Assembly: GCF_047511655.1 (NCBI RefSeq)
Contig: NC_133389.1
Coordinates: 151,667,973-151,731,972 of the forward strand
Reading direction: 5' to 3'
Source of the DNA: Castor canadensis
Taxonomy: Eukaryota > Chordata > Mammalia > Rodentia > Castoridae
DNA: 64,000 nucleotides
Below the pieces are notes generated by a model. The model saw only the letters and a list, made by a program, of their open reading frames with translations, was not told the DNA's origin and did no database searches. Positions 24,729-48,246 of this stretch are shown here, in pieces. The position numbers were made by a program, and so were the translations under genes. Each line of letters starts with the position of its first letter. Position 1 is the stretch's first letter.

Positions 24729-25010
24729 GCCTGCATTCCCGCCGAGCCCGTCTGCGCCCAACCGACGCCTTGGCCACCGCCGCCCTCCGCGCTGCGCAGG
24801 CGCAGTCCCCGCCCTCGCGGCGTTTCCCGCGCGCCCAGCCGCGCACGGCCCGCGTGGCGCCTGGGCCTCGGCGGGGCGGACCGGAGAGCGAGCCCCAGAG
24901 GCTGGAGAAGGGCTGGGCCGGTGGCCTGCGGTGCACGCGGGCCCTCCCTGCACCATCGCCGTGCTTACACGTGTGACAGCTCCAACGGTCGCTTGAACGC
25001 GACCTGACTC
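24380..25010. promoter_or_regulatory. C2CD6: CpG island, C2CD6 promoter
   Basis: Abrupt rise in G+C and CpG, covering C2CD6 exon 1 and about 280 bp upstream. An NRF1-like motif 'tgcgcaggcgca' lies at about 24794-24805. There is no evident TATA box. The sequence alone does not show whether a plus-strand transcript also starts here. Confidence 0.75.
24486..24728 (-). CDS. C2CD6: C2CD6 coding exon 1
   Basis: The ATG at 24726-24728 opens 81 codons beginning [15 protein letters not shown] and ending ...STGSRLLN, followed by a consensus donor (GAAC|GTGAGT). The peptide is polar, with a DQGKDKDKE patch and no membrane segment. I chose this ATG because the frame upstream is GC-rich low-complexity sequence. 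The 5' UTR probably lies at 24729 to about 25000. Confidence 0.78.
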
Positions 25011-25635
25011 TTCCACAGACACCAGACACATTGATGTCTTCACCTTCCCTCCCAAATCTCTACTACACTCCCAACTCATTTGAGTAGTAATGTCACATCC
25101 ACAAAACCTAAAATTCCTAACCCTTCTTTTTCTCCTTACAGCGCCTACTTTGGGACGCCTCTCAGGCGGAAGACCAATGGTTTACTGGTCGGTCTCCCAA
25201 CCTCATCCATCCCTTCACTGCTCAGTGTTAATGCAGTTTTACCATTACAGCAAAGCAAACCCAGGAACTTCCAGACGCCTGTATTGGCCACAAAGTTTAA
25301 ACTTCTTAATACGGAAGCTGAGAGCCTCCAAAATGCACTTTCCTACCTCAGAGTCATTATTTATTACTATTATATTTGGAATCTAGTCTTCTTTTAGCCA
25401 AGGCTGAAAAGTCAGCTTGCAGTTAAGTCTTACAACCCCATTCACATACCCCAATAGCTGTCTCCAAACTACCATTAGTGGGCTCACACTATTGGTTGTT
25501 AAACCCCAAAAGTAGAGTTCTTTCAGGGCAAGGACCTGATCCTCACCTTTCACTTTCAGGGTACATGGTACAATATCCCAAAATACCTTAATACATATAT
25601 GTTGTCATTTGGGGGCCTATGCTGCATGGCAATTT
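25011..25635. other. Upstream of C2CD6, nothing recognised
   Basis: Moderate-GC unique-looking sequence with open frames lacking any family match. Could hold promoter-proximal elements; none is recognisable. Confidence 0.35.
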
Positions 25636-25647
25636 TTCTGTTTGTTT

Positions 25648-25728
25648 TTTGCTGTGCGGAGGTTGAACTCGGGGCCTCGTGCTTGCTGGGCAGGAGCCCT
25701 ACCACTTGAGCCACTCTGCCGGCCTTAT
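25648..25728 (-). repeat. tRNA/ID-like SINE, young
   Basis: 'gcggaggttgaactcggggcctcgtgcttgctgggcaggagccctaccacttgagccactctgccggcc' still contains several CpGs, so it is a recent copy. Confidence 0.9.
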
Positions 25729-25949
25729 GCTGGGTGGTATTTAATCACTGCATCAATGAGACTTACCATCTATCAGTTCACTCTAACTTCCTTAGGGTTC
25801 GTGTTCAACATAAAGTATATAGCAGCACAGATGAGGTTAATAATTTTTAAAAATCTAACCTAAATTTAATCAAACTTTGAAACCTATGCTCCAGTCTACA
25901 GAAAATCCAGATTAAGAAACAAATGACACTATGACAGTCTAAAATGTAA

Positions 25950-26640
25950 AACAAAACTGGCTTGGACTCTTCAAAACAATTGTCATGGAAACGTATACAG
26001 CCAACTCTAGAAAATTCTGCAAAAACTAAACATGTAACTACCATACAACCCATCCCAGGGAAAGGAAAACTAATGTTCATGCAAAATCCTGTACACAAAT
26101 GTTCATAGGAGTTTTATTTGTAACAGCCAGAAACTTGAAGTCAGTCTAGATGTCCCTCAACTGGTAAACAAATTGCAGGACATAGTACCTTGGAATACTA
26201 CTCAGCAATAAAAAGGAAGGAACTGTTGGGTGTGGCAGCACACACCAGTAATCCCGGGAATTGGGAGAGGGAAGTAGAGGATCAGGAATTTGAGGCTACG
26301 TAGTGAATGTGAGGACCTGGCTAGGCTACATAGTGAGGCAGTAAAAAGGCTAATCCCAAAAGATTATATACTGTATGATTCAATTTATAGTATTATTCAA
26401 ATGACAAAAAACTATGGGTAGAAAACAGATAAATGGTTATCAAGGGTTAGATTAGGAGCATAGGAGAGGGGCGAAGGAAGGAATGAGTGTGGTTAAAAAA
26501 GAGTAATATGGAAGATTCTTGAAGTTTTTTTAACTGTTCAGTATTTTGGTTGTGGTGGCAGATACACAGACTAAGTACGCTCATGGTAAAATTAAATAAA
26601 ACTTAAAACACACACAGACAAGTACAACTGAGAAAAATCT
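25950..26640 (+). mobile_element. Old L1 3' fragment interrupted by a B1-like SINE
   Basis: 'atgttcataggagttttatttgtaacagcc', 'ccctcaactggtaaacaaattg' and 'ggaatactactcagcaataaaaaggaagg' are classic L1 ORF2 3' sequence. A B1-like SINE is inserted at about 26225-26345 and the L1 3' UTR resumes after it. Confidence 0.7.
26225..26345 (+). repeat. B1-like SINE
   Basis: 'ttgggtgtggcagcacacaccagtaatcccgggaattggg' to 'ggctacatagtgaggc'. Nested in an old L1. Confidence 0.85.
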
Positions 26641-26684
26641 AAATAATCTGGGTGGGTTGTATCAATGTCCATGTCCTGGTTGTG

Positions 26685-26805
26685 GGTCAAGCGAGGTGGT
26701 ACACAGCTGTGATCCTGTCACTTGGGAGGTTGAGGCAGGATCACAAGTTCCAGGGCAGCCTGGGCCACACGCTGAGACCTGTCTCAAAAAATCCAAAAAA
26801 TAATG
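26685..26805 (+). repeat. B1-like SINE
   Basis: 'caagcgaggtggtacacagctgtgatcctgtcacttgggagg' and 'gcagcctgggccacacgctgagacctgtctc', A-rich tail. Confidence 0.85.
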
Positions 26806-26924
26806 AATAAATGATAAATTTTAAATCCTAGTTATAAAATTATATTTTGCAAAATACTGACACTGTGTACAAATGATCGCTCTATATTATTTCTTAAAAT
26901 AACTTTTCATTAAAAATGAAATGG

Positions 26925-27012
26925 AGGACTGGGGGAATAACTCGTAATAGAGCAGGTATCTAGCATGTATGAGGCCTGGGGTTCAATCTTCAGCACCAAA
27001 ACAAAAAAAAAG
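26925..27012 (+). repeat. ID-like SINE
   Basis: 'aggactgggggaataactcgtaatagagcaggtatctagcatg ... ctggggttcaatcttcagcacc', A-tail. Confidence 0.8.
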
Positions 27013-27671
27013 ACATGGATGGAAAAGAGGTAGGGAAACAAATTTCAATTGAGAGACAAGAAACAACCAAATGGAATGTGTAAACCTTCATTACACTGAC
27101 TAGAGGAACAAGTATGAAAATTTGAGAATGGGCTGAGTATTAGATATCATGGAATTAACTGTTTTCCATTGTTTTAATGATACTGTGCTTACATAGACAA
27201 ATGTAATTTTTTGGACATGCATGCTGAAATACTCAGGTGAAATGTCATGGCGTTAGCAACTTACTTTCCAAAAGTTTGAAAGAGAAAAAGGATGTACAAT
27301 GAAAAAGCAAACAAGGCAAACACTTAACAATGATTACATTTAGGTTGGCCTAGACTAGTTACAATTATACTGTCTTTCAACGTTTTTCTTTGATAATTGC
27401 CAAGTTGAAAACCCTCAGAGTTAACTCATCTTTATGGTCTTATTCTCGTTTCCCATCTCTATCATTTGAAAATCCATTCATTCTATAAAGCACCTGCTCA
27501 CATCACACCCAGACTGATTCACAATTCTTTCCTAAATTCTTCCACTCCTACCCCTATCTATGTCTAACGAGACTGTAAGCTTCTAGAACAGATACCATGT
27601 TCTATTTATTCTCTCCTGCTCCCCCGCCATAAACAAAGACCACATCCTTACAGATTCAATGAAGCTCACAG

Positions 27672-29160
27672 GATGACTTCAGAATGGTCAATGGATTCAT
27701 AATTCTGAGACAGCAGGGGAATTCCTGTTCAGCAGCTCTGGCCTTAGCAATTTGCCAGTTTCTCACTGACACCATTCCCTGCTTCCTGGAGATATTCATT
27801 TGCAGTGAATTTAAGTTTTCTAATCATGATCAGAGGAATCTTCAACCACACTGTTGGGTTTTCTGGTGATGAAGGCTGTGTACCTGTCTACCAGCTGCTC
27901 AGGGTTTATATACCTGCTGGAGTCTTCAGGAGATTTGAAGCATAGTATTTCCCAGAGCAGAAAGAATTCAAAGGCAATAGTGCCAGTGCCGGTTATGATA
28001 CCACTGACATAGCCAGCTTTCCCAACTGCAATCTGCAGCAGCACAAGGCTTCTTTGTTCTCTAGGCTATTAGAAAACTTAGCAACCTAGACAACATGTAT
28101 GTGCTATCTTAAATTTCTATATATAAAGTCTGACAAGGATATCACTAGGCTAAAATCAAGGTACCACAGAGTTACAATCCTTCCTGGAGGCTCTCAGGAA
28201 AGACCAGGTCTCTTGCTCATCTGGGATGTTGGCAGAATTCAGTTCCTTCCAGCTATGGACTGATACCCATTTTCTTGCCAGCTGTTGGTCAAAAGTCATT
28301 CTCAGTCCCTAAGGTCATCTGCATTCCTTGGCTCATGGCCCTCTCCTCCATCCTTAAAGCCAGCAACATCACAACTCTCTAGCAGCTCTTTTTGGCCACA
28401 GACATGAAAGGCTCTGTGTTTTTAAGGAATCATAAGATTACACTGGTCCAGCTGGATAATACAGGATATTCTCATTTCAAGTTTCATACTCTTGAACCCA
28501 TCTGCAAAATCCTTTTTGCTATGTAAAGTAATATATTCACAGGCTCCAGAAATTAGGACATGACATCTTCAAGAGACATTATTCAGGCTACTGCAGTCTC
28601 TGACATTGGCAGCAGTTTTCCCATATTTCTCCTTGATGACACTTCAGGTGTGATAAGCCTTGGCTCTAGGACAAGCATGGCTTCCCTGTCATTTGCTGAC
28701 AGGGAGGATCATGAACTCCTACACTGATAGTTAACTAGCATGAGAACCATGACCAGTAATAGTGAAAGCTGCAACCAGCAGGATGACTTCAGAATTGCCA
28801 ATGGATTCATAATTCTGTGACAGCAGATGGAACTCCTGTTCAGCTGCTCCGGTCTTTTGGACAGCAAAAGATATTCCTAGTGTGGTGCTTGCACTAAATG
28901 TAGACCAGTTCTCTGAGCCACCCATCTATATGCCAATCTTCTGTTCCACAATATTCAGTTGCTTACTAATCAGGGCAGGCCCAATAGTTGTATTGATGTG
29001 TTCAGCAGCCTTCAAGATACTTCTTCCTACAGCAAGTGTTACTGTTGTCTTGAGTTGTGGGGTCTCACAGATGGCAGCTGAGAGATCACTGGATACAGCG
29101 CTGAAGACACCTTTTCTAGCCCAGGACCTGCCTCAGGACTGGGATTTCTAGGAAAGCCAA
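27672..29160 (-). pseudogene. ENO1P: ENO1 (alpha-enolase) processed pseudogene, rearranged
   Basis: On the minus strand, reading down from 29160, broken frames align to about residues 15-330 of the glycolytic enzyme alpha-enolase. Recognisable blocks are AAEHINTTIGPALIS (from about 29010), a changed ENKSKFGANAILG region (GSENWSTFSASTTLG), NSEVIL (28780s), a QEFMILPV remnant (28700s), VIKEKYGK (28630s), GKAGY (about 28020), then FKSPEDSSRYINPEQLVDRY and a VEDSSDHD remnant of the VSIEDPFDQDDW segment (27830s). No introns remain, so it is retrotransposed. Stops and frameshifts are numerous. An unrelated old repeat of about 530 bp splits it at about 28066-28595, and its left end (27672-27755) repeats the NSEVIL segment. 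Intergenic and not expected to make protein. Confidence 0.85.
28066..28595. repeat. Old repeat inserted in the ENO1 pseudogene
   Basis: 'aaatcaaggtaccacagagttacaatcc', 'gcattccttggctcatggccctctcc' and 'acaggctccagaaattaggacatgacatc' belong to the ancient L1M 3'-end-like family also seen at 17.4 kb. It sits between enolase codons of about residues 210 and 220. Confidence 0.55.
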
Positions 29161-29231
29161 AGATCTCTAACAAAGAGTCCAAGAATAGGTAAGGTGAATT
29201 TCTAATCATATTTCTTGTCACTCCAAAAAGA

Positions 29232-29315
29232 AACAGAAGGGGTGGGATGTGGTTCAGTGGCAGAGCACTTGCCATGAGACTCTGGGTTTGATCCCCAACA
29301 CTGCAAAAATAAAAA
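29232..29315 (+). repeat. ID-like SINE
   Basis: 'ggggtgggatgtggttcagtggcagagcacttgccatgagactctgggtttgatccccaacactgc', A-rich tail. Confidence 0.9.
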
Positions 29316-29394
29316 GAAAGGAAAACCAACCAATTGGGAATGTTAGCCTAATAAGCTCACAGATCTCCTGAGCTCTTGACTGGCTCAGCTACTA

Positions 29395-29512
29395 TTTATT
29401 TATTTTTGGTGGTACTGAGGTCTTGCTAACTTTTTGCCCCTGTTGGTCTTGAACTGCAATCCTCCTTATCTTAGCATCCCTAGATCTAGGCTGGGATTAC
29501 AGGTACCTGGTT
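29395..29512 (-). repeat. 7SL-like SINE fragment
   Basis: 'tttggtggtactgaggtcttgctaactttttgcccctgttgg' to 'ggctgggattacaggtacc'. Confidence 0.75.
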
Positions 29513-30415
29513 TCTGCTATTCTTTTGCTACATATGATTTTTAAAGCTCCCAAAATCATTCTGATGTGCCATCCAATATGGGAATCACTGATAAAGGTTT
29601 TAAAGGGAAACAAACTTTTTTTAATAAAGTATTTCAAACAAAACCATGTATTTCAGGTTTATTAGTCAAAAAGTAAAGCATCTTTCAAGCTGAATTACAT
29701 AATTATTACATGACACACAAACACTAAGATTCAGAAAAGACAAATTTAGTATTTCAATTTGTTCAGTAAAGAAACAACAAACATAAATAATGAAGGCCTT
29801 TTTTCCCTTCTACCCTATCCTCTAAATTTATATATAAACTTGGTATGTATTTTATCAAATAATCGAAAATGTAGGGGACACATACAGAAGGAGGACCTGT
29901 AGCTAACATTAGCTATAGTTATGGCTTTTTGTGAATTAGGGCTTTTTAAGATAATGATTATGAATAAAACTAATTTAAGAGAACAAGAAATAAAAACTTT
30001 TACCTGTCTCATCTTTTATCATTAAAATCATAATGCTATAGAAATTAATATTTGGGTATGAATAGCACATACAATTTAAACATTATCCATAATTTTGAGA
30101 AACTTTTCAGTATTATGTAATAAAAATGAATTACAAATATACATACTCATATCTTATAAAAATACATTTAAAAATAAAAATGGAAAAAATACTGGGAGAA
30201 ATTCCTCTGGAGGTCAACTGACACTACGAAGAGACTTGAATTCCTTTATCAGGATATTCTTCCATATCAGAGAACAACTCTGCAAGAAAAAAATGAACAG
30301 ATCATATTTAAAATGTTTTCCCAATGTCTCAAAAAGTTCTAATGATTAGTTATGAACAGTCTCTTGAAATATTGACATAATACACAGTAACAGATAGCCC
30401 TCAAGCACAAGAACT
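29513..30415. other. Intergenic, AT-rich; one half of a dispersed direct repeat
   Basis: Contains 'tcaaataatcgaaaatgtaggggacacatacag' (about 29857), repeated at about 30712. No gene recognised. Confidence 0.4.
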
Positions 30416-30417
30416 CT

Positions 30418-30502
30418 GGACTGAGGGGCATGGCTCAAGTGGTAGAGCACCTGCCTAGTAAGCACAAGGCCCTTGAGTTCAAACCCAGTACCAACACAAA
30501 AG
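30418..30502 (+). repeat. tRNA/ID-like SINE
   Basis: 'ctgaggggcatggctcaagtggtagagcacctgcctagtaagcacaaggcccttgagttcaaac'. Confidence 0.9.
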
Positions 30503-31094
30503 AATTCTTGGCAATGAAATCTGATTTGAAAGATAAGCTAATAACAAAGTTGTATGTTTTTTACAATATTAAATGTTCATTTTAAATTTTTTATAAATCC
30601 CTGAAAAATAAAACATATATAATGAAGACAATGTAATAAGTCTTACCAGGAAATGTAAGTCACTTGGAGAACCTAGATCATTAAATGGCTATAAAGTCTA
30701 ATTTTATAGTGATCAAATAATCAAAAATGTAGGGGACACATACAGGACTTGGAGCTAACATTAGGTGTGTACTAAGATATCTTAAAAGTGTTATTCCATT
30801 TAACCATTACAGCAACCCAACAAGTTAAGCACTGTCCTCATTTTGTATTTACTTTATTTATCCATATGTAGATAAAATGTTGCATTTCTCACATATCCCT
30901 AAAAAAGAGTGAGTTTCTGGAAATCTTCACTATATGCAATAAACACTTTGCAATTTAGACACATCAGCAAGATGCAGCCTCACCCCACCACAGCACAAAG
31001 TATTAGTTGACATTTTTGTAATTATTACTTAGCACAGACATAATTTATTAAAATGTGTGTGTGTGTGTATAAAGCAAACCTTAAGATTCTAGTA

Positions 31095-31180
31095 AAGGTC
31101 TAGGGGCATGGCTCAAGAAGTAGAGTACTTGCCTCCAAGAACAAAGCCAAAAATTTGATACCCAGTACTGAAAAAAAAAA
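31095..31180 (+). repeat. tRNA/ID-like SINE
   Basis: 'gtctaggggcatggctcaagaagtagagtacttgcc' then 'aaatttgatacccagtactg' and an A14 tail. Confidence 0.85.
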
Positions 31181-31185
31181 AAAAG

Positions 31186-31520
31186 TTTTGCTGTCATGGT
31201 GGTACATACCTGCAATCCCAGCTATTCAGGAGAAAGGGAGGTGGGGATAATTGTGATTCAAGGCCAATCCAAGCAAAAAGTTAGTGAGACCCCTATTTCA
31301 ACAAACAAGCTAAGTGTGGTGGTAGGTGCCCAAAATTTTAGCTATATGAGAGGTGTATGTAGGAGGATTTGGGTCCACAGCCAGCTCCAGACCAAAAGCA
31401 CAAACCCTATCTAAAAATAAATCAAAAAAGAAAAAAGTGCTGAGGACATGGCTCAAGTGGTCGAGTGCCTGCCTAACAACTATGAGACCCTAAGTTGAAA
31501 GCCTAGTTTTTTTCCCCCAA
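31186..31520 (+). repeat. Composite SINE
   Basis: Follows the previous SINE directly: 'gtcatggtggtacatacctgcaatcccagctattcagg' to 'gctgaggacatggctcaagtggtcgagtgcctgcctaac'. Confidence 0.85.
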
Positions 31521-31684
31521 AAAAATCTAACAACATAAAGTCCTCTGATGTAAATAATTAGATGGAAAAAATTCTTTGAATAACCTAACACTATACTGAG
31601 AAAAACAGCAAAATACGTAAAGTCTAATATTTAAAAAAACAAACATGAGAATTATAATGCAGAAAAGAACATTTAATGAATTTA

Positions 31685-31820
31685 AATACACAAGGAAATT
31701 ACACTCTTTGTCTTGTTTCTGTTTGTTTTTGTCTCCCAGCGTGTCCCAGGCTGGCCATGAACTCATGATCTTCTTGCCTCCACCTCTCAAGTTCACAGGC
31801 ATGTACCACATTTGACTATC
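31685..31820 (-). repeat. B1-like SINE
   Basis: 'gtctcccagcgtgtcccaggctggccatgaactcatgatc' to 'ttcacaggcatgtaccac'. Confidence 0.8.
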
Positions 31821-32416
31821 TTGGTTTTTATAAATGGAAATGTTGGGAAGATTCCCCATTCTAAGACTTCTGAGACATACAGGTTATAATTAGTTGATAA
31901 AATCAAAAATAAAATAATAACCAAAGTTTAGAAAATACTCACAAGAAAGATTCAGGGTGAAAATGTGAAATACATGGCAAGAAGAAACAATGCACAATAC
32001 AAACACTAAGCAGTTCCTAAAGCATTTGCTCATGGCCAGAGGTTTGTTAACATGATTCATCTTCTTTGGGTGTTCCAAATACGGTCTGCATCTACAGATG
32101 AGTGAATTTCACTGGGCTCGTTAAAAGGAAGATAACTAAACACATTGAACAATGAAGGGTTAAAAATTTGTGTCAAGAAGAGGTCAGAATAATTCACTGG
32201 AATATGTGTCTGACACAGAGGCTAGATAGATGAAGCATGATTTATTTCAAATTAAGGAGACTAAGAGTAATGAAGAGCAAAGAGTTCCTATGAAATACCT
32301 GCAGGGTTCCAGAAACACCCTCATTAAAGTGCTTCTAGACTCCAGCTCTCTAGGCCCTCCTCCTTGCTTTTCCTGTCATCCTGTGCACCAATTTATTATC
32401 TCTTTTCTTGTATTGT

Positions 32417-32422
32417 TTTATT
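32417..32422 (-). terminator. Candidate poly(A) signal for TMEM237
   Basis: Minus-strand AATAAA about 40 nt after the TMEM237 stop. Using it would give a very short 3' UTR. Other AATAAA words occur further left (for example about 32241), so the used site cannot be fixed from sequence. Confidence 0.3.
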
Positions 32423-32460
32423 TTAAATATATCTTTGGATTTGGACTATTATAGGAAGAT

Positions 32461-46482
<14,022 letters not shown>

Positions 46483-46699
46483 GGTGCTGGCCCTACCGGC
46501 TTCCTCGGCGCAACCGCCGCGGGCCCGAGCCCCACTGCCCGCGACGCCGCGGCCTCCGGGGCCTGCAGGAGGCGGGGGTTGCGAGGCCGCCGCCCCGGGC
46601 CGGGTCCCCGCCCGCCCGTCCGTGCACTCCCGCGCGCGCCCGGCATTTCCAGGCGCATTCACTCGCCAGTCCCAGGTCCAGGTTCCGTGCGGGCCTGGG

Positions 46700-47235
46700 T
46701 GTGTATTGGTACAGGCAATTGTCACATTTTCTCCGACTGCTTACTGTCCATTCTGAAACTGCAAAGCAAGTTCGGGTTTCCTTTTTCACAAAGAACCTAA
46801 CCCAAGTTCACCTAAGTATCAAAAACCTCTTAATTTTCTTTGTGTGTGTGTTTTCTTAAGAAAGATGATTTGTTCAATTTGAGAAAGAACTACAAATATT
46901 TTGAATCATGCTTTCCGTTTTATAATTAAGATGGGGAGGATGGAGGGAAGATGTGGCTATAGAGATAGTGATGCAGAAGATGAACAGGTGTGCAGGGCAG
47001 GGAGAGCACCTGCGAGGCTCAGGTCTAGGGAAAGAGAAACGCGAGGGGGTAAATCATCTCGGAGTTTGCCCATGTGCAGGTGTCCAGGACTAGTCCATTG
47101 TCCTTTCCCGACACTGACATACGTATAGATACTTTTAGAAAAACTGATTGCTACACCTGCGATCAGAAGAATAATTTTTTGCTTGTAGCCTAATCTGTAA
47201 ATGACAGTGTCGTTTCTGTCTGTTTTGACGTTAAA
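46700..47235. other. MPP4-TMEM237 intergenic gap, nothing recognised
   Basis: AT-rich beyond the island edge. No exon or repeat identified. Confidence 0.4.
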
Positions 47236-47269
47236 TATGGAACATGTATGTTAACCTTTTTTACTGAGT

Positions 47270-47570
47270 TGGACAAAAAGGCACATTTTTTGTTTTTATT
47301 GTTGTGCTGGGTGGGGGTACATTGTGGCATTTACAGAAGTTCTTACTATATATCAAATATCATATTTGAATTCACCATCTCCATCATTCTCCTTTATCTC
47401 CCCTCCCCCATTCCTGGAATAGTTTCAACTGGTATCATTATTCCATTTACTTACATGTGTACACAGTATTTGTACTACATTCACCCTCCCACACTCTTTC
47501 CCTACTTCTTCTCCCCATCCCACAAACACCAACCTCCCAACCCCCCGCAGGGTCAGCTGATGTTGAAAAA
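47270..47570 (-). mobile_element. L1 3'-UTR-like fragment
   Basis: Reverse-strand G-rich/A-rich 3' UTR pattern ('ctcccctcccccattcc', 'ttcaccctcccacactctttccctacttc') similar to the 3' end of the older L1 at 10.95-11.3 kb. Confidence 0.5.
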
Positions 47571-47740
47571 AAAAAATGACGTTTGTTTAAGAAAGCTACA
47601 CAGGGAGTTTCCTTGTGACATTTCCATGTATGTATGTATTATAACCCGAATTGGTTAACAAGGCATATTTTGTTTAAAAAAATGAAAAACAGAAAACACG
47701 TTTTATAAAGTAAAACACGGTTTCAGAAATGCAGTACTGC

Positions 47741-47746
47741 TTTATT
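47741..47746 (-). terminator. MPP4: Probable poly(A) signal of MPP4
   Basis: Minus-strand AATAAA about 310 nt past the MPP4 stop codon. The transcript would then end about 1.2 kb before TMEM237 exon 1A on the same strand. Confidence 0.5.
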
Positions 47747-48054
47747 TAGGAAAGCTCTGAAACGTTCTCAAATTCAGTGACTTAGCGTTCATATTCCTAC
47801 CACTGATTCATACAAGGTAAAGGAAAAAAATCTTGCCTAAAAGTCAAATAGGTAACTCTATGTAACTGCAATATCCTTTATAACCATACAATTTTCAAAA
47901 GAATATTTTTCAAATAATAACACAACAGCACTTTACAAGTTGCACACAGTATAATGTGTCAAACAAATAATGTTTTTAAATTGCAGCTGTTATTCCAGAT
48001 GTCTGTAATCAGGGTACAATATTTAAAAATGTTGATTTTATGCAAGAGGACTGA

Positions 48055-48246
48055 TTAAGACATGGAATCAGAAGAAATCCATGTTGCTGGTACCCACTGT
48101 GGCTCTTCTTGAGCATTTTGTATGGCAGACAACAAGCGGGCACATGCATCTTGCAAGTGGTCATTCACAATCACGTGATCAAAAAATTGGCCAAACTGAG
48201 TCTCCATTTTTTGAGCTAAATCTTCCATTTCTTGAAGGTCTTCATC
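48055..48246 (-). CDS. MPP4: MPP4 terminal coding exon
   Basis: Acceptor CTCATGAAG|GATGAAG to TAA at 48055-48057. Encodes [20 protein letters not shown] ... [17 protein letters not shown]. Confidence 0.94.
   Translation of the reverse strand, partial: DEDLQEMEDLAQKMETQFGQFFDHVIVNDHLQDACARLLSAIQNAQEEPQWVPATWISSDSMS

Noticed and set aside
24505-24996. 163-codon plus-strand frame opposite C2CD6 exon 1
   Set aside because: Stop-poor GC-rich shadow with no family resemblance.
24330-25079. 249-codon minus-strand frame in the CpG island treated as one long protein
   Set aside because: Only 24486-24728 is credible coding sequence, with a donor at its end; the remainder is GC-rich 5' UTR and intron.
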